Numbered from the stretch's first letter, positions 17,171-29,264 are shown. The stretch: 64,000 nt of DNA from Epibacterium ulvae (GCF_018678075.1 NZ_JAHHIR010000025.1:62001-126000); one strand, 5' to 3'. The notes: generated by a model from the sequence alone, not told the origin. Numbers and translations are program-made.

Positions 17171-17968
17171 TTACGCAGTCTTCAGCTCAACGCCCGGGGC
17201 GTATGCGATGAAGAAGGGGTTTGCATACCCTTCCTTGCCATAAACCAAAGGCTCGTGATTGTCGAAACGCACGACTTTGCCGCCCGCGCCCAACAAGACC
17301 GCATGACCAGCTGCTGTGTCCCACTCCATGGTACGTCCCACACGAGGATAAATATCCGCCTCGCCTGTTGCGACCAGGCAGAACTTCAGCGATGAACCGG
17401 CGCTCTTGCTGTCTTTGACATTGTATTTGCCGATGTAGTCGTCGGTTGCTTGATCGCGGTGAGACTTGGAGGCAACCACCATCAATGCGGCATTGTCGCT
17501 TTCGGCCACCCGGATTGCTTTGGTTTCTCCCAATGCGTCGGGGTCAAATGCGCCGGTCTCTTCCACGGTGGAACCATCGGCCAAAGTGAAGAACATGCGT
17601 TCACGCGCGGGCGCATAGACAACGCCGCGTGTCGGAACGCCCTTTTCCACCAAGGCAATATTGACGGTAAAATCGCCGCGGCGGTTGATGAATTCTTTGG
17701 TCCCATCCAAGGGATCAACGATCAAGAATGTCTCGCCGCGCTCTTTGTGAGAGGCAGACTGCTCTTCGGTGACCAGCATCATGTCTGGGAAGGCTGCGCG
17801 CAGCCCCTCAGAGATCAGGGCGTCTGCAGCCTCATCGGCGGCGGTCACTGGGCTATCATCGGATTTAACTTTTACGTCAAAATCATCGGAGTTGTAGATT
17901 TCCATGATTTTGTTACCGGCTTCGATCGCCAGTTTGCGGATAACTGGGATCAGTTCGTCGTAAGTCAC
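17171..17968 (-). CDS. cysQ: 3'(2'),5'-bisphosphate nucleotidase CysQ
   Basis: 265 residues from the GTG at 17966-17968, which has GGAGA seven nt upstream; an ATG farther up (18034) would add 22 untypical residues. This is an inositol-monophosphatase-fold enzyme with the metal ligands VTEEQ (Glu68/Glu69) and DPLDGT (85-90), and EWDTAAGHAVLLGAGG near the C-terminus. CysQ converts PAP to AMP, removing an inhibitor made by PAPS-dependent sulfation or sulfate assimilation. Its place beside a glycan cluster containing a sulfotransferase fits that role. Confidence 0.93.
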   Translation of the reverse strand: MTYDELIPVIRKLAIEAGNKIMEIYNSDDFDVKVKSDDSPVTAADEAADALISEGLRAAFPDMMLVTEEQSASHKERGETFLIVDPLDGTKEFINRRGDFTVNIALVEKGVPTRGVVYAPARERMFFTLADGSTVEETGAFDPDALGETKAIRVAESDNAALMVVASKSHRDQATDDYIGKYNVKDSKSAGSSLKFCLVATGEADIYPRVGRTMEWDTAAGHAVLLGAGGKVVRFDNHEPLVYGKEGYANPFFIAYAPGVELKTA

Positions 17969-18089
17969 ACTATTTCTCCGAATAACGGGATAAAATTGAA
18001 AACATTCTCTCCACCCCTTATGGTACCGGTACAACGGAACAGCAAGAATTCCGTGTCACCTTAGGCAGCAATCAGCGCAATTGGTTCCA

Positions 18090-18914
18090 ATGTTTCAGCA
18101 TAATACGCCCCGCACTCCTGCATTTTTTGCCTTCCTCGAAATGAGTGAGGTGATTTTTCATGCCATCGTGCGCAGCGTGAGGTCCAAGCACAACAACGCC
18201 TTGATGGCCCTTGGCCTGACGATTTTTCAGGCGGTGATGTTTGTTGCGATCTTTTTCGCCATGTTCGAAATCTTGGGCGTCAAAGGGGCCGCGATCCGGG
18301 GCGACTTTCTGATCTATGTGATGACCGGCGTCTTTCTGTTCCTGACCCATACCAAAGCGGTCAGCGCTGTCGCCGGTGCCGAAGGGCCCAGCAGTCCGAT
18401 GATGCAGCACGCGCCGATGAACACCATTGTGGCAATTGTATCCGCGGCTCTTGGATCGCTTTATCTGCAGACCCTGGCGCTGGTGATCATCTTGTTTGGC
18501 TACCACGTCGCGTTCACCCCTGTTGTGATCGAAGATCCGGTCTCAGCCTATGGAATGATGTTGATCGCCTGGTTTTCTGGCGCCTGCATCGGGCTGGTCT
18601 TTTTGATCATGAAACCATGGGCCCCGTCGGTGGTTGGTATCTTTTCCACCATCTACCAACGGGCCAATATGATCGCCTCTGGCAAGATGTTCCTGGCCAA
18701 CACGCTGCCGACGTCCATGCTGGTCATGTTCGATTGGAACCCGCTGTTTCACTGCATCGACCAAGTGCGCGGCTACACGTTCAAGAATTACAACCCGCAT
18801 TTCAGCAATTGGGAATATGCGCTGACGGTTGCGCTGGTCTTGCTGGTGATCGGGATGATGGGCGAATTCTATACCCGCCGCAAAGTCTCCCTCAGCTGGA
18901 GCGCGCGACGCTAG
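18090..18914 (+). CDS. ABC-2 type polysaccharide export permease (KpsM/Wzm-like)
   Basis: 274 residues from ATG 18090; a TTG at 18081 is also in frame. Six hydrophobic helices are visible, starting with LMALGLTIFQAVMFVAIFFAMF and ending with ALVLLVIGMMGEF, as in capsule or O-antigen ABC permeases. The C-terminal WNPLFHCIDQVRGYTF block is characteristic of KpsM/Wzm-type proteins. The ATP-binding partner (KpsT/Wzt) is not in the window, so it must be elsewhere. It is divergent from cysQ and converges on alkB with only 2 bp between stops. Confidence 0.85.
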   Translation: MFQHNTPRTPAFFAFLEMSEVIFHAIVRSVRSKHNNALMALGLTIFQAVMFVAIFFAMFEILGVKGAAIRGDFLIYVMTGVFLFLTHTKAVSAVAGAEGPSSPMMQHAPMNTIVAIVSAALGSLYLQTLALVIILFGYHVAFTPVVIEDPVSAYGMMLIAWFSGACIGLVFLIMKPWAPSVVGIFSTIYQRANMIASGKMFLANTLPTSMLVMFDWNPLFHCIDQVRGYTFKNYNPHFSNWEYALTVALVLLVIGMMGEFYTRRKVSLSWSARR

Positions 18915-18916
18915 GG

Positions 18917-19519
18917 TCACGTCACCACCCGCAGTGTCAGGTTGATACGCCCGCCCTTGGGCAGCAGGCGCGAAGATTTAAAACGGATGCGGTCGACCCC
19001 GTGATAGGCCAGCCGCGCCTCTCCGCCCATCACCACGACATCGCCCGAGTTGAGCCAGATTGATTCGGTTTTGCCACCGCGCGTCGGGTTGCCGATGCGA
19101 AACAGGGCGTCATCTCCCAGGCTGATCGACAGAACCGGAAAGGAAAAGTCCGCCTCATCCTTGTCCTGATGCATCCCCATGCGCGCGGTTTCACCGTAGT
19201 AGTTCACCAAACAACACTCGGGCGGGCGTTCAGGGCTCACCAGCGTCTCCCACAGTGTGAGAATCGGCGCAGGAATATCCGGCCAGATTTGCCCTCTGGG
19301 GTGGGTCTCTGCGTATCGATACCCTGAGGCATCCGAAAACCAGCCGAATTTTCCGGCAGAGGTCATGCGCACGGACATCTGCCCGCCCGAGGGGACAGTT
19401 GGTGAAAAAAGAGGCGCCGCCTTCAAGACCGGGCGTAACGCCTCCACAATTTCCTGCTGTTTGCCCTGCGAAAGGCAATTTTTGTGGATTTCAAATCCTC
19501 GAACACGCAGCAAAGGCAT
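18917..19519 (-). CDS. alkB: Alpha-ketoglutarate-dependent dioxygenase AlkB
   Basis: 200 residues from the ATG at 19517-19519. The iron ligands are His117 and Asp119 (MGMHQDKDE) and His173 (AYHGVDRI); the 2-oxoglutarate arginine is in RINLTLR at 191-197. NYYGETARMGMHQDKDEADF is the AlkB signature. The enzyme oxidatively repairs 1-methyladenine and 3-methylcytosine in DNA or RNA. The gene stands alone between a permease and dnaK. Confidence 0.93.
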   Translation of the reverse strand: MPLLRVRGFEIHKNCLSQGKQQEIVEALRPVLKAAPLFSPTVPSGGQMSVRMTSAGKFGWFSDASGYRYAETHPRGQIWPDIPAPILTLWETLVSPERPPECCLVNYYGETARMGMHQDKDEADFSFPVLSISLGDDALFRIGNPTRGGKTESIWLNSGDVVVMGGEARLAYHGVDRIRFKSSRLLPKGGRINLTLRVVT

Positions 19520-19592
19520 CAGTCTTATTCCATTATTAACCATACCCCTTGCAAAAACCGTTCAGAACGGCGACATGCGGCGTGCTGAGGCG

Positions 19593-19621
19593 GTTGCAGG
19601 GACGAATTGTGCTCCTTATAT
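19593..19621 (+). promoter_or_regulatory. Candidate heat-shock (RpoH) promoter of dnaK
   Basis: GTTG (19593-19596) in place of the alphaproteobacterial RpoH -35 CTTG, an 18-nt spacer, and CTTATAT (19615-19621), which matches the CYTATNT -10 pattern. Position about 110 nt before the dnaK ATG is plausible. No CIRCE repeat was seen. Confidence 0.5.
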
Positions 19622-19729
19622 ACGCTTCGACGCGGAATGGTTTAAACCAAACGCGCCGTGATCGGGGTCAGGATGCCACAACGGGTTCGGACCTCGGGTA
19701 ATCGCCTTAAAGGAAAAAAGGGATCGAAG

Positions 19730-21652
<1,923 letters not shown>

Positions 21653-21673
21653 TCCTCTTGGTTTTGTCCAAGA

Positions 21674-21702
21674 CGGGCCGGTCCGCACCCCGGATCGGCC
21701 CG
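21674..21702 (+). terminator. Hairpin between dnaK and dnaJ
   Basis: CGGGCCGGTCCG (21674-21685) pairs with CGGATCGGCCCG (21691-21702) around CACCC: 12 bp with one G-U pair, followed by CTTTCGTT. It is a weak terminator or mRNA-processing hairpin that would lower dnaJ expression relative to dnaK. Confidence 0.55.
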
Positions 21703-21730
21703 CTTTCGTTGAGGCAGAAGGAACAGACCG

Positions 21731-22906
21731 ATGTCAAAACGTGACTATTATGAAACTCTCGGAGTGGTAAAAGGCGCCAGCGCCGATGAGATCAAGAAGG
21801 GTTTTCGCAAGAAGGCCAAAGAACTGCACCCGGACCGCAACTCTGACAATCCTGACGCGGAAGCGCAGTTCAAGGAAGTCAACGAGGCCTATGAGGTCCT
21901 GAAGAACGACGAGAAAAAAGCAGCTTATGACCGCTTTGGGCATGCCGCTTTTGAAAACGGCATGGGTGGCCCCAGCGCAGGCGGGCAACGCGGAGGCCCC
22001 GGTTTCGGCGGCGGCGGCGGCGATTTCTCTTCTGCGTTCTCAGACGTATTTGACGATCTGTTTGGCGACTTCATGGGCGGTGCCCGTGGCGGTGCTGGCG
22101 GTGGCCGTCAACGTGCGTCACGCGGTGCGGACCTGCGATATAACCTGCGCGTCACACTGGAAGACGCCTTTGCGGGTATCCAGAAAACGATCAAAGTCCC
22201 CACCGCCGTTGGATGTTCGTCCTGCGATGGAACCGGGTCCGAAGGTGGCGCAGAGCCCACCACCTGTCCCACATGTTCCGGCATGGGCAAGGTCCGCGCG
22301 CAACAGGGTTTCTTCACTGTCGAACGCAGCTGTCCAACCTGTTCTGGCCTGGGCCAGATCATCAAGAACCCCTGTAAAACATGTCATGGCCATGGCCGTA
22401 TCGAAAAAGACCGCTCGCTATCGGTCAACATTCCGGCGGGTGTGGAAACGGGGACACGTATTCGCCTTGCTGGCGAAGGCGAGGCTGGTTTGCGGGGTGG
22501 CCCTCCGGGCGATCTTTATATCTTTGTCGAAGTGGCCGCGCATGATCTGTTTGAGCGTGAGGCGGACAATCTCTATTGCCGCGTTCCGGTCGCCATGTCC
22601 AAGGCAGCTCTGGGTGGCGCGATTGAGGTTCCAACGATCGATGGTGGCCGCGGTCGCGTTCAGATCCCCGAAGGCAGCCAATCCGGTCGCCAGATGCGCC
22701 TGCGTGGCAAAGGCATGCCTGCGCTGCGTGGCGGCGGCGTTGGTGACATGTTCATCGAGCTTGCGGTCGAAACGCCGGTCAATCTGACCCCAAAACAAAA
22801 GGAACTTCTGCGTGAATTCGAAGATATCTCGCAGGAAAACAACAATCCCGAAAGCGGCAGCTTCTTTTCTTCGGTCAAGAGCTTCTGGGACGGGATGAAA
22901 GGTTAA
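21731..22906 (+). CDS. dnaJ: Co-chaperone DnaJ
   Basis: 391 residues. The J domain has the HPD tripeptide at 33-35. It is followed by a glycine-rich linker with repeated GGG and ARGGAGGG segments, then four zinc-binding repeats [24 protein letters not shown] and CKTCHGHG. It stimulates DnaK ATP hydrolysis and delivers unfolded clients. It lies 78 nt after dnaK with an intervening hairpin and ends at a strong terminator. Confidence 0.99.
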   Translation: MSKRDYYETLGVVKGASADEIKKGFRKKAKELHPDRNSDNPDAEAQFKEVNEAYEVLKNDEKKAAYDRFGHAAFENGMGGPSAGGQRGGPGFGGGGGDFSSAFSDVFDDLFGDFMGGARGGAGGGRQRASRGADLRYNLRVTLEDAFAGIQKTIKVPTAVGCSSCDGTGSEGGAEPTTCPTCSGMGKVRAQQGFFTVERSCPTCSGLGQIIKNPCKTCHGHGRIEKDRSLSVNIPAGVETGTRIRLAGEGEAGLRGGPPGDLYIFVEVAAHDLFEREADNLYCRVPVAMSKAALGGAIEVPTIDGGRGRVQIPEGSQSGRQMRLRGKGMPALRGGGVGDMFIELAVETPVNLTPKQKELLREFEDISQENNNPESGSFFSSVKSFWDGMKG

Positions 22907-22910
22907 GTGA

Positions 22911-22937
22911 AACGCTCCCTTCGGGGGGCGTTTTTTT
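22911..22937 (+). terminator. Intrinsic terminator of the dnaKJ operon
   Basis: AACGCTCCC pairs with GGGGGCGTT around a TTCG loop, followed directly by a run of T residues (to 22937). It begins 4 nt after the dnaJ stop. Confidence 0.9.
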
Positions 22938-23021
22938 GGCTTTCGCAAATAGTACGTCAATCCAGAGCCACACAGAACGTCCTTAACCTTCTGTAAAGGC
23001 TTGCGGCCAAATCATGTCCGC

Positions 23022-23780
23022 ATGAAAACGCCGGGTAGCTTTCAGGACGCAGCACTCCCCCTCTTTTCAGAGGCCAGTTCACCTGTACCCAAGCCATCAT
23101 CCAAGCAGCCCTCCTATATCCGGGATCATCGCGCGCGGCTGCGGTCTCGTTTCATGGAAGGCGGCTCAAAAGCTGTTCCCGACTACGAACTGCTTGAACT
23201 GATCTTGTTTCGGTCGATCCCACGCAAAGACGTCAAACCGTTGGCGCGCCGCCTGCTGGACCATTTTGGCGACATCAATCGTGTTATCACCGCCAATCCA
23301 GAGCGCCTCGCCGAAGTCAAAGACGTGGGTGACGCCGTTATCACTGACTTCAAGATCCTGGAAGCCGCCGCACAGCGTCTGGCACGCGCACGTATCCTTC
23401 AGCGCCACGTCATTTCCAGCTGGGATGCGCTTCTGGATTACTGCCACACCAGCATGGCGCATCTTGAGACAGAGCAGTTCCGGGTGCTGTATCTCGACCG
23501 CAAAAACGTGTTGATCGCGGACGAAGCCCAGGCCGAAGGCACGGTGGATCACGTGCCAGTTTATCCCCGCGAAGTGGCCAAACGTGCGCTGGAACATAAC
23601 GCCAGCGCCATTATCCTGGTCCACAATCATCCCTCCGGCGACCCGACGCCGTCGGACGCCGATATCTCTATGACAGAGCAGATTTCCAATGCTCTGACAC
23701 CACTCAGCATTGTGGTTCACGACCATCTTATTATTGGAAAATCACGTGAACTCAGCTTTCGGGCGCAGGGATACCTGTGA
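23022..23780 (+). CDS. radC: RadC family (JAB/MPN domain) protein
   Basis: 252 residues from ATG 23022; an in-frame TTG at 23001 would add seven. The N-terminal helix-hairpin-helix part includes DYELLELILFRSIPRKDVKPLARRLL, and the C-terminal JAMM-like zinc site is in LVHNHPSGDPTPSDAD. Once linked to DNA repair, RadC's function is now considered uncertain. It is preceded by a terminator, so it has its own promoter, and converges on the next gene. Confidence 0.93.
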   Translation: MKTPGSFQDAALPLFSEASSPVPKPSSKQPSYIRDHRARLRSRFMEGGSKAVPDYELLELILFRSIPRKDVKPLARRLLDHFGDINRVITANPERLAEVKDVGDAVITDFKILEAAAQRLARARILQRHVISSWDALLDYCHTSMAHLETEQFRVLYLDRKNVLIADEAQAEGTVDHVPVYPREVAKRALEHNASAIILVHNHPSGDPTPSDADISMTEQISNALTPLSIVVHDHLIIGKSRELSFRAQGYL

Positions 23781-23783
23781 CCC

Positions 23784-25331
23784 TCAGCGCACCCAAATTT
23801 CCACCCTGCGGTTTACTTTGCGACCCCATGCGCTATCGTCACAAGCCATTGGCATTGCCTCTCCAAAAGCCTCAACGGACAAGTTCACCAAAGACAAATT
23901 TGCCGTCTCACTGGTTTCGATAACAGCATCCCGGACTGCCGTGGCCCGCTTCAAAGCGATGTCGCGGTTTGCGGCTGCCGGCCCCTCTCCATCTGAAAAG
24001 CCAACAAACATCAATTTGCGCCCGTCATATACGCCCGCCTCTAGGTCCCGTGCTAGCTGTTCGATATTGCCGCGCGATTGTGCATCGGGGCGTGCTGAGC
24101 CTGTCTCGAACCTGAATGTGGTTGTCAGGCGATCCATCTCCTTCACCCCATCAACCAGCCGGGCAAGCTCGCTGAGCCCGACTTCATCACCGGCGGACGA
24201 AATCGCATTTGCCAGCCGGTTTCCTTGCCGGTTGAGCGCGATCCGTTCGGGGGCTTGGTCGACAAAACCAGCCCGACGAATGACAATTTGTGCCGCAGGA
24301 CCGCGTACATAGGACAGAAACTCTCGTCCGATCTTGGGCAGTCGTCGTGCAGGGAGGTATAGAAACAGGGGCGCGGTTATAGGGTAATCTTCGGTTTTGA
24401 CCGCCTGGCGTCCAACTTCCAACCCAAACCCGCAGTTGCCGCCAAGTTGCAGCGCACGCGCCGTGCCAATCTGAGAATAAAGCCCCAAACCCAGGGCAAA
24501 CGGATCAATGGCGACGTAGCGCGCCAAGGCATCCAATCGCTCGTGTTGCTGCGCCCGCGACGGCAGCCCCGTAAGGTCAAATTCATCCTCGATCAGTTGC
24601 GCGACGCCAACACCCTCTAGCGGTACATGGGTTGAAATCGGCGCATCCGGTCCCCCCAAGACGGACCAATTGTCGATTTCTCCACGCAACACAGCGATCA
24701 AACTTGGCAGGTCGATATTCTGAACGGGATTGTCCGGCGCCACGATGGGAACCAATGCATCCAGCGCCAAAACTCGGCTGCGTGCAGGCTGCGTGAGATC
24801 ACCAAGCCCAAGCGACCGGGCAGCCGACAATTCCGTGTCGCGCACTTCACGTTGCGCCATGACGATATCCGCCGCATCGTCCAACAGGTCAGCGAATCCT
24901 TGATCCGTGTCACTTACGGCAAAAACGAATCTCGCAGCCGTCCCACCGCCCGCCTTGCGCAAGAGATACTCAAAATCCTGGCCGGACAGTTTATTGCGGT
25001 GTGTCTGGTAACCATTGCGCAGCGCGTAGCCTTCGATCAGGGCCGGCAGGAGAATTTCCGCCATTGCCGCGGAACCAGACAGCGTGATCTCGGCCACGAA
25101 ATCAGACAGGCTCGGACATCCCGGACCCTCGCAGCTGACGCCAGAGCCGTCGACCGTCAGTTCGCCAAATTTGGTATCAACGCGATAAAATTCACCATCG
25201 AACCCCAAAAGATTCCCGGTGATTTCAACGGCTCCATCAGGAGAAGACAGCGTGACATCTTGTGCCGCGACAGGTTGCAGGCCGCACAATAGGAGGAGTG
25301 CAGCGGAAACCACCGCACGAAAATTAACCAT
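23784..25331 (-). CDS. PstS-like substrate-binding domain fused to a C-terminal OmpA domain
   Basis: 515 residues with a signal peptide ending near AAQ at residue 24. An N-terminal segment of unclear fold (VTLSSPDGAVEITGNLLGFDGEFYRV) precedes a phosphate-binding-protein-like region starting ITLSGSAAMAEILLPALIEGY and including VPIVAPDNPVQNIDLPSLIAVLRGEI. The last 110 residues form an OmpA-type peptidoglycan-binding domain ending VEAFGEAMPMACDD and KVNRRVEIWVR. It should be periplasmic and wall-bound; phosphate binding is not shown and the role is unknown. Immediately downstream of an unrelated exported protein gene on the same strand. Confidence 0.8.
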   Translation of the reverse strand: MVNFRAVVSAALLLLCGLQPVAAQDVTLSSPDGAVEITGNLLGFDGEFYRVDTKFGELTVDGSGVSCEGPGCPSLSDFVAEITLSGSAAMAEILLPALIEGYALRNGYQTHRNKLSGQDFEYLLRKAGGGTAARFVFAVSDTDQGFADLLDDAADIVMAQREVRDTELSAARSLGLGDLTQPARSRVLALDALVPIVAPDNPVQNIDLPSLIAVLRGEIDNWSVLGGPDAPISTHVPLEGVGVAQLIEDEFDLTGLPSRAQQHERLDALARYVAIDPFALGLGLYSQIGTARALQLGGNCGFGLEVGRQAVKTEDYPITAPLFLYLPARRLPKIGREFLSYVRGPAAQIVIRRAGFVDQAPERIALNRQGNRLANAISSAGDEVGLSELARLVDGVKEMDRLTTTFRFETGSARPDAQSRGNIEQLARDLEAGVYDGRKLMFVGFSDGEGPAAANRDIALKRATAVRDAVIETSETANLSLVNLSVEAFGEAMPMACDDSAWGRKVNRRVEIWVR

Positions 25332-25354
25332 GAGAAGCCCTGATAAATCGCGTT

Positions 25355-26287
25355 CTAATTCGCCGCGATTGTCAGGTTTTCGACCAGATTATTCAACACC
25401 AGAAAGTCCCCTATGGCGTCGCAAGTGGGCATGTTGAGCACAAGATCACGACCACGCAGCGTCCCTTGCCGCAAATCGAGCGTTTGAGCGGCCACTGTTT
25501 GGTTGCAATTGAGTTCTGAGACCTCGGCCTCCACCGTGAGTTCGACGCGTCCATTCGCACCGTCTGCATCTCGGGGCAAGCTGTACACGTCCGCCAGGAG
25601 CGGTGAAATCGCATCCACGTCTCCTAGGCGATATACGGTGCCAACGCCGCCTTGGGCTGCGCCAGTCCAAACATGTCCTTCTTCACCGTAGTTCGCACCG
25701 AATTCGCGCGCGTGAAGTTCAAATCCCCCATATCCGCCCCACTGCAAAACCACCCGGTCATAGTTGGCGACTTCGGGCACTGTCATCGAAACAGTACCGT
25801 GGTAGCCGCTTTCCGTTTCGGCGATGAACACGCTGGTTTCGTTCAACGCAGGCAACAGCACCTCTGCCTGACCTGCGCCATCCACGCTAGTGGCAAAGAT
25901 CATGCCATTGTGGTGGATTTTCACGACAGAATACGGTGTGCAGGCCGTCTCAACGGATAGGCTAACCATCGCGGCAGCGTGCAAAACAGCACCAAGGCTG
26001 AGCCCGCATTCCGATACCGGAGAGCGATCCGAAGCAGCCGTTTCCGGCAAGGTCGGATGCGCCGCTGTCAGGGTAATGTTTTCCAAGATCAAAGGCACAT
26101 CGGGGTCATTCGGCAAAACGGCCGCTTGCGAGTCTTGGGCGTCAACCGTTTCCTGCACGGCATCCTGCGCTGCTCCAAAGACCAAGGATTTAGCATTGGA
26201 CAAGAGTTGCGGCTGCATTGCCACGCCAATTGCAACGGCGCCGCACAGGGTCGCGCCGGTAAGCATTAAAGCACGTGGATTTACCAT
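25355..26287 (-). CDS. Exported protein of unknown function
   Basis: 310 residues; I do not recognise a family. The N-terminus MVNPRALMLTGATLCGAVAIGVAM looks like an uncleaved signal anchor or a signal peptide. The mature part is acidic, with two cysteines (ECGLSLGAVLHA and VETACTPYSVV) that may pair, then beta-rich segments such as HHNGMIFATSVDGAGQAEVLLP and YDRVVLQWGGYGGFEL. It sits between the secA terminator and the PstS-OmpA gene on the same strand, so the two may be co-transcribed and work together in the envelope. The same gene beside secA is common in roseobacters as far as I recall. Confidence 0.7.
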   Translation of the reverse strand: MVNPRALMLTGATLCGAVAIGVAMQPQLLSNAKSLVFGAAQDAVQETVDAQDSQAAVLPNDPDVPLILENITLTAAHPTLPETAASDRSPVSECGLSLGAVLHAAAMVSLSVETACTPYSVVKIHHNGMIFATSVDGAGQAEVLLPALNETSVFIAETESGYHGTVSMTVPEVANYDRVVLQWGGYGGFELHAREFGANYGEEGHVWTGAAQGGVGTVYRLGDVDAISPLLADVYSLPRDADGANGRVELTVEAEVSELNCNQTVAAQTLDLRQGTLRGRDLVLNMPTCDAIGDFLVLNNLVENLTIAAN

Positions 26288-26327
26288 TCTGGCCTCCCGG
26301 ACTCATAAGGTTAAGGAAGCATGACTG

Positions 26328-26353
26328 AAAAAGGTGGCCAACTCGTGGCCACC
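26328..26353 (-). terminator. Intrinsic terminator of secA
   Basis: GGTGGCCA (26333-26340) and TGGCCACC (26346-26353) form an 8-bp stem with a 5-nt loop. Read on the minus strand it is followed by five T residues (26328-26332). It lies about 45 nt beyond the secA stop and separates secA from the exported-protein gene. Confidence 0.88.
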
Positions 26354-26395
26354 TTTCGGCAAAATAATGCAGATTTTAGACGAATGTTGCGGCTT

Positions 26396-29086
26396 TTAGG
26401 TCAATCGCCCGTGGCAATGTTTGAACTTCTTGCCTGAACCGCAGGGGCATTTGTCGTTGCGCGATGGGTTGCCCCAGGTCGACGGATCATTTTCGTCAAA
26501 GCCTTCCAACGGCTCCTCGACCAGCTCTACCGGTTCAGGCGCTGCGGGTTGCAGAGCGGCCTGACGTGCGGCCATTTCCATCAACATTTGCCGCTGTTCG
26601 TCCTCGGAAATCGGACGCACATGGCTGATCTGTTTGGTCACATCTTCCCGCAGGCTGTCCAACATGTTTTCAAACAGCTGGAAGCTCTCGTTTTTGTACT
26701 CGTTCAACGGGTCGCGTTGCGCGTAGCCACGGAAACCAACAACCGAGCGCAGATGCTCCAAGGTCAGCAGATGTTCACGCCACTTTGCATCGATGGTTTG
26801 CAACAACACCTGTTTTTCGATGTTGCGCATACCTTCATCGCCAAAGGCTTCGATTTTTTCTGCCATCTTCGCGTCAGAAGCTTCCAACAGACGTTCGCGC
26901 ACTTGCTCGTCGTCGACACCTTCTTCGGCAGCCCAATCGGCAACAGGCACATCAAGACCAAGCTTTTCTTTGACCGCCTCTTGCAGACCTTCGGTGTCCC
27001 ATTGATCCGCATAGGTTTTGGGCGGCATGAAGCTGTCCAACAGATCATCGACAACTTCGTCCCGCATATCAGTTACGACATCGGACAAGTTTTCCGCCGC
27101 CATGATTTCACGGCGCTGGTTAAAGATAACCTTTCGCTGGTCATTCATCACGTCGTCAAACTTCAGAACGTTCTTACGCATATCGAAGTTACGGCCTTCG
27201 ACCTTTGCTTGTGCGCGTTCCAAAGACTTGTTCACCCACGGGTGAATAATCGCCTCACCCTCTTTCATGCCCAGAGTCGACAGCATCTTGTCCAAACGTT
27301 CGGATCCAAAGATACGCATCAGATCGTCTTCGAGGCTTAGGTAGAAGCGCGTCAGACCCGGATCACCCTGGCGACCGGAACGACCCCGCAGCTGGTTGTC
27401 GATACGGCGGCTTTCGTGACGTTCTGAGGCCAGAACGCACAGGCCACCAGCCTCCAGAACCTTCGATTTTTCTTCGGCGTGTTTGGCTTCTTCAGCCGCA
27501 CGCAGTTCTGCCGGATCAGCATCGGGTTTGGCTTCCAAGGCGGTCATCACCTTGATCTCGACGTTACCGCCAAGCTGAATGTCGGTCCCACGACCGGCCA
27601 TGTTGGTTGCAATGGTTACGGCGCCCAGACGGCCGGCGTCGCCAACGATCTGCGCTTCTTGCTCGTGATGGCGGGCGTTCAGAACGTTGTGTTCGATGCC
27701 TTCCTTCTCAAGCATGTGGCTCAGCAGTTCGGACTTCTCAATCGAAGTTGTCCCTAAGAGAACCGGCTGACCTTTTTCATACGCCGCTTTGGCGTCATCG
27801 ATCATGGCCTGATATTTCTCAACCGCGGTGCGGTAGACTTGGTCGTCTTCGTCTTTCCGGGCGATCGGTCTGTTGGTCGGGACCTCAACCACACCAAGGC
27901 CGTAGATCTCCATGAACTCGTCCGCTTCGGTCATCGCGGTGCCGGTCATGCCAGACAGCGTGTCATAAAGACGGAAGTAGTTCTGGAAGGTCACCGAGGC
28001 CAACGTGGTGTTTTCTGGCTGGATCGTTGCGTTTTCCTTAGCTTCCAGCGCCTGGTGCAAGCCATCGGACAGGCGACGCCCTGGCATCATACGACCGGTA
28101 AACTCGTCAATCAGGATCACTTCGCCGCTGCGGACGATGTATTCTTTGTCCCGCTGGAACAATTTGTGCGCCCGCAACGCCTGGTTCACGTGGTGAACAA
28201 TCGTGGTGCTTTCAGGGTCATAGAGCGAGGCGTCCGCTTCCAGCAAACCACGTTGCTGCAGGATCTGCTCCAGCGCTTCGTTGCCCTCTTCAGTAAAGGT
28301 TACGCCGCGCGTCTTTTCGTCAATCTCATAGTGGTCTTCGTTCAACTCAGGGATCAACTGGTCGATCGTTGTATAAAGCTCTGAACGGTCTTCCGCCGGG
28401 CCCGAGATAATCAGCGGCGTCCGCGCTTCGTCAATCAGGATCGAGTCGACCTCATCCACAATCGCAAAGTTGTGGTGCTTTTGGAAAACCTGATCCAGGC
28501 TCGGTTTCATGTTATCGCGCAGATAATCAAAACCCAGCTCGTTGTTGGTGGCATATGTCACGTCCGAGGCATAGGCGGCCTGCTTTTCGGGATCCGGCTG
28601 TCCGGACCAAATCACGCCGGTGGTCATGCCAAGCGCCGCAAAGACCTTGCCCATCCACTCGCTGTCACGTTTGGCCAAATATTCGTTCACGGTCACAACG
28701 TGCACGCCTTTGCCCGTCAGCGCGTTCAGATACGCCGGGAAGGTCGCGACAAGGGTTTTACCCTCACCGGTCTTCATCTCAGAGATATTGCCCTGGTGGA
28801 GGAATACACCCCCCATCAGCTGCGTATCAAAGGCGCGCAGGCCCAGGGCACGTCTGGCCCCTTCGCGCACGTTCGCAAAAGCCTCGGGCAAAATGCTCTC
28901 AAGGCTTTCACCATCAAGCGCGCGTTTGCGCAGCTCGTCTGTCTTTTCAATCAGGCCTTGGTCGCTGAGCTTCTCAAACTCGGGTTCCAGCGCATTGATC
29001 TTGGCAATCAGCGGCCGCGTCGCCTTAACTTTCCGGTCGTTCGGCGTGCCGAAGACCTTTTTGGCGAGAGTTCCGATACCCAGCAT
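26396..29086 (-). CDS. secA: Protein translocase ATPase SecA
   Basis: 896 residues from an ATG with GGAGAAC upstream. The Walker A site is in [17 protein letters not shown], the DEAD-type motif in [18 protein letters not shown], and motif VI in [11 protein letters not shown]. The zinc-binding SEC-C tail [14 protein letters not shown] ends the protein and contacts SecB and lipid. It drives preproteins through SecYEG. The gene is divergent from the parvulin gene. Confidence 0.99.
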   Translation of the reverse strand: MLGIGTLAKKVFGTPNDRKVKATRPLIAKINALEPEFEKLSDQGLIEKTDELRKRALDGESLESILPEAFANVREGARRALGLRAFDTQLMGGVFLHQGNISEMKTGEGKTLVATFPAYLNALTGKGVHVVTVNEYLAKRDSEWMGKVFAALGMTTGVIWSGQPDPEKQAAYASDVTYATNNELGFDYLRDNMKPSLDQVFQKHHNFAIVDEVDSILIDEARTPLIISGPAEDRSELYTTIDQLIPELNEDHYEIDEKTRGVTFTEEGNEALEQILQQRGLLEADASLYDPESTTIVHHVNQALRAHKLFQRDKEYIVRSGEVILIDEFTGRMMPGRRLSDGLHQALEAKENATIQPENTTLASVTFQNYFRLYDTLSGMTGTAMTEADEFMEIYGLGVVEVPTNRPIARKDEDDQVYRTAVEKYQAMIDDAKAAYEKGQPVLLGTTSIEKSELLSHMLEKEGIEHNVLNARHHEQEAQIVGDAGRLGAVTIATNMAGRGTDIQLGGNVEIKVMTALEAKPDADPAELRAAEEAKHAEEKSKVLEAGGLCVLASERHESRRIDNQLRGRSGRQGDPGLTRFYLSLEDDLMRIFGSERLDKMLSTLGMKEGEAIIHPWVNKSLERAQAKVEGRNFDMRKNVLKFDDVMNDQRKVIFNQRREIMAAENLSDVVTDMRDEVVDDLLDSFMPPKTYADQWDTEGLQEAVKEKLGLDVPVADWAAEEGVDDEQVRERLLEASDAKMAEKIEAFGDEGMRNIEKQVLLQTIDAKWREHLLTLEHLRSVVGFRGYAQRDPLNEYKNESFQLFENMLDSLREDVTKQISHVRPISEDEQRQMLMEMAARQAALQPAAPEPVELVEEPLEGFDENDPSTWGNPSRNDKCPCGSGKKFKHCHGRLT

Positions 29087-29264
29087 GTGTTCTCCAACGT
29101 GTCTGTCATTGGTCGTGTCAAAAGCCGGACTTGCCCGCCCTGCTCACAACCCATAGATAAAGGTGGATTAGACGGTCCTGCCATCGGCCCTATGGCGATG
29201 TAAGGGTCAGGTATTTGAGTGTCAACGCCACGGCCCGTGGTCAGAACAGAATAGGAAGATTTCC

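Noticed and set aside
26396-29086. Long plus-strand open frames opposite secA (for example 26549-27340)
   Set aside because: They are shadows of the secA codons; secA explains the whole region with full family motifs.
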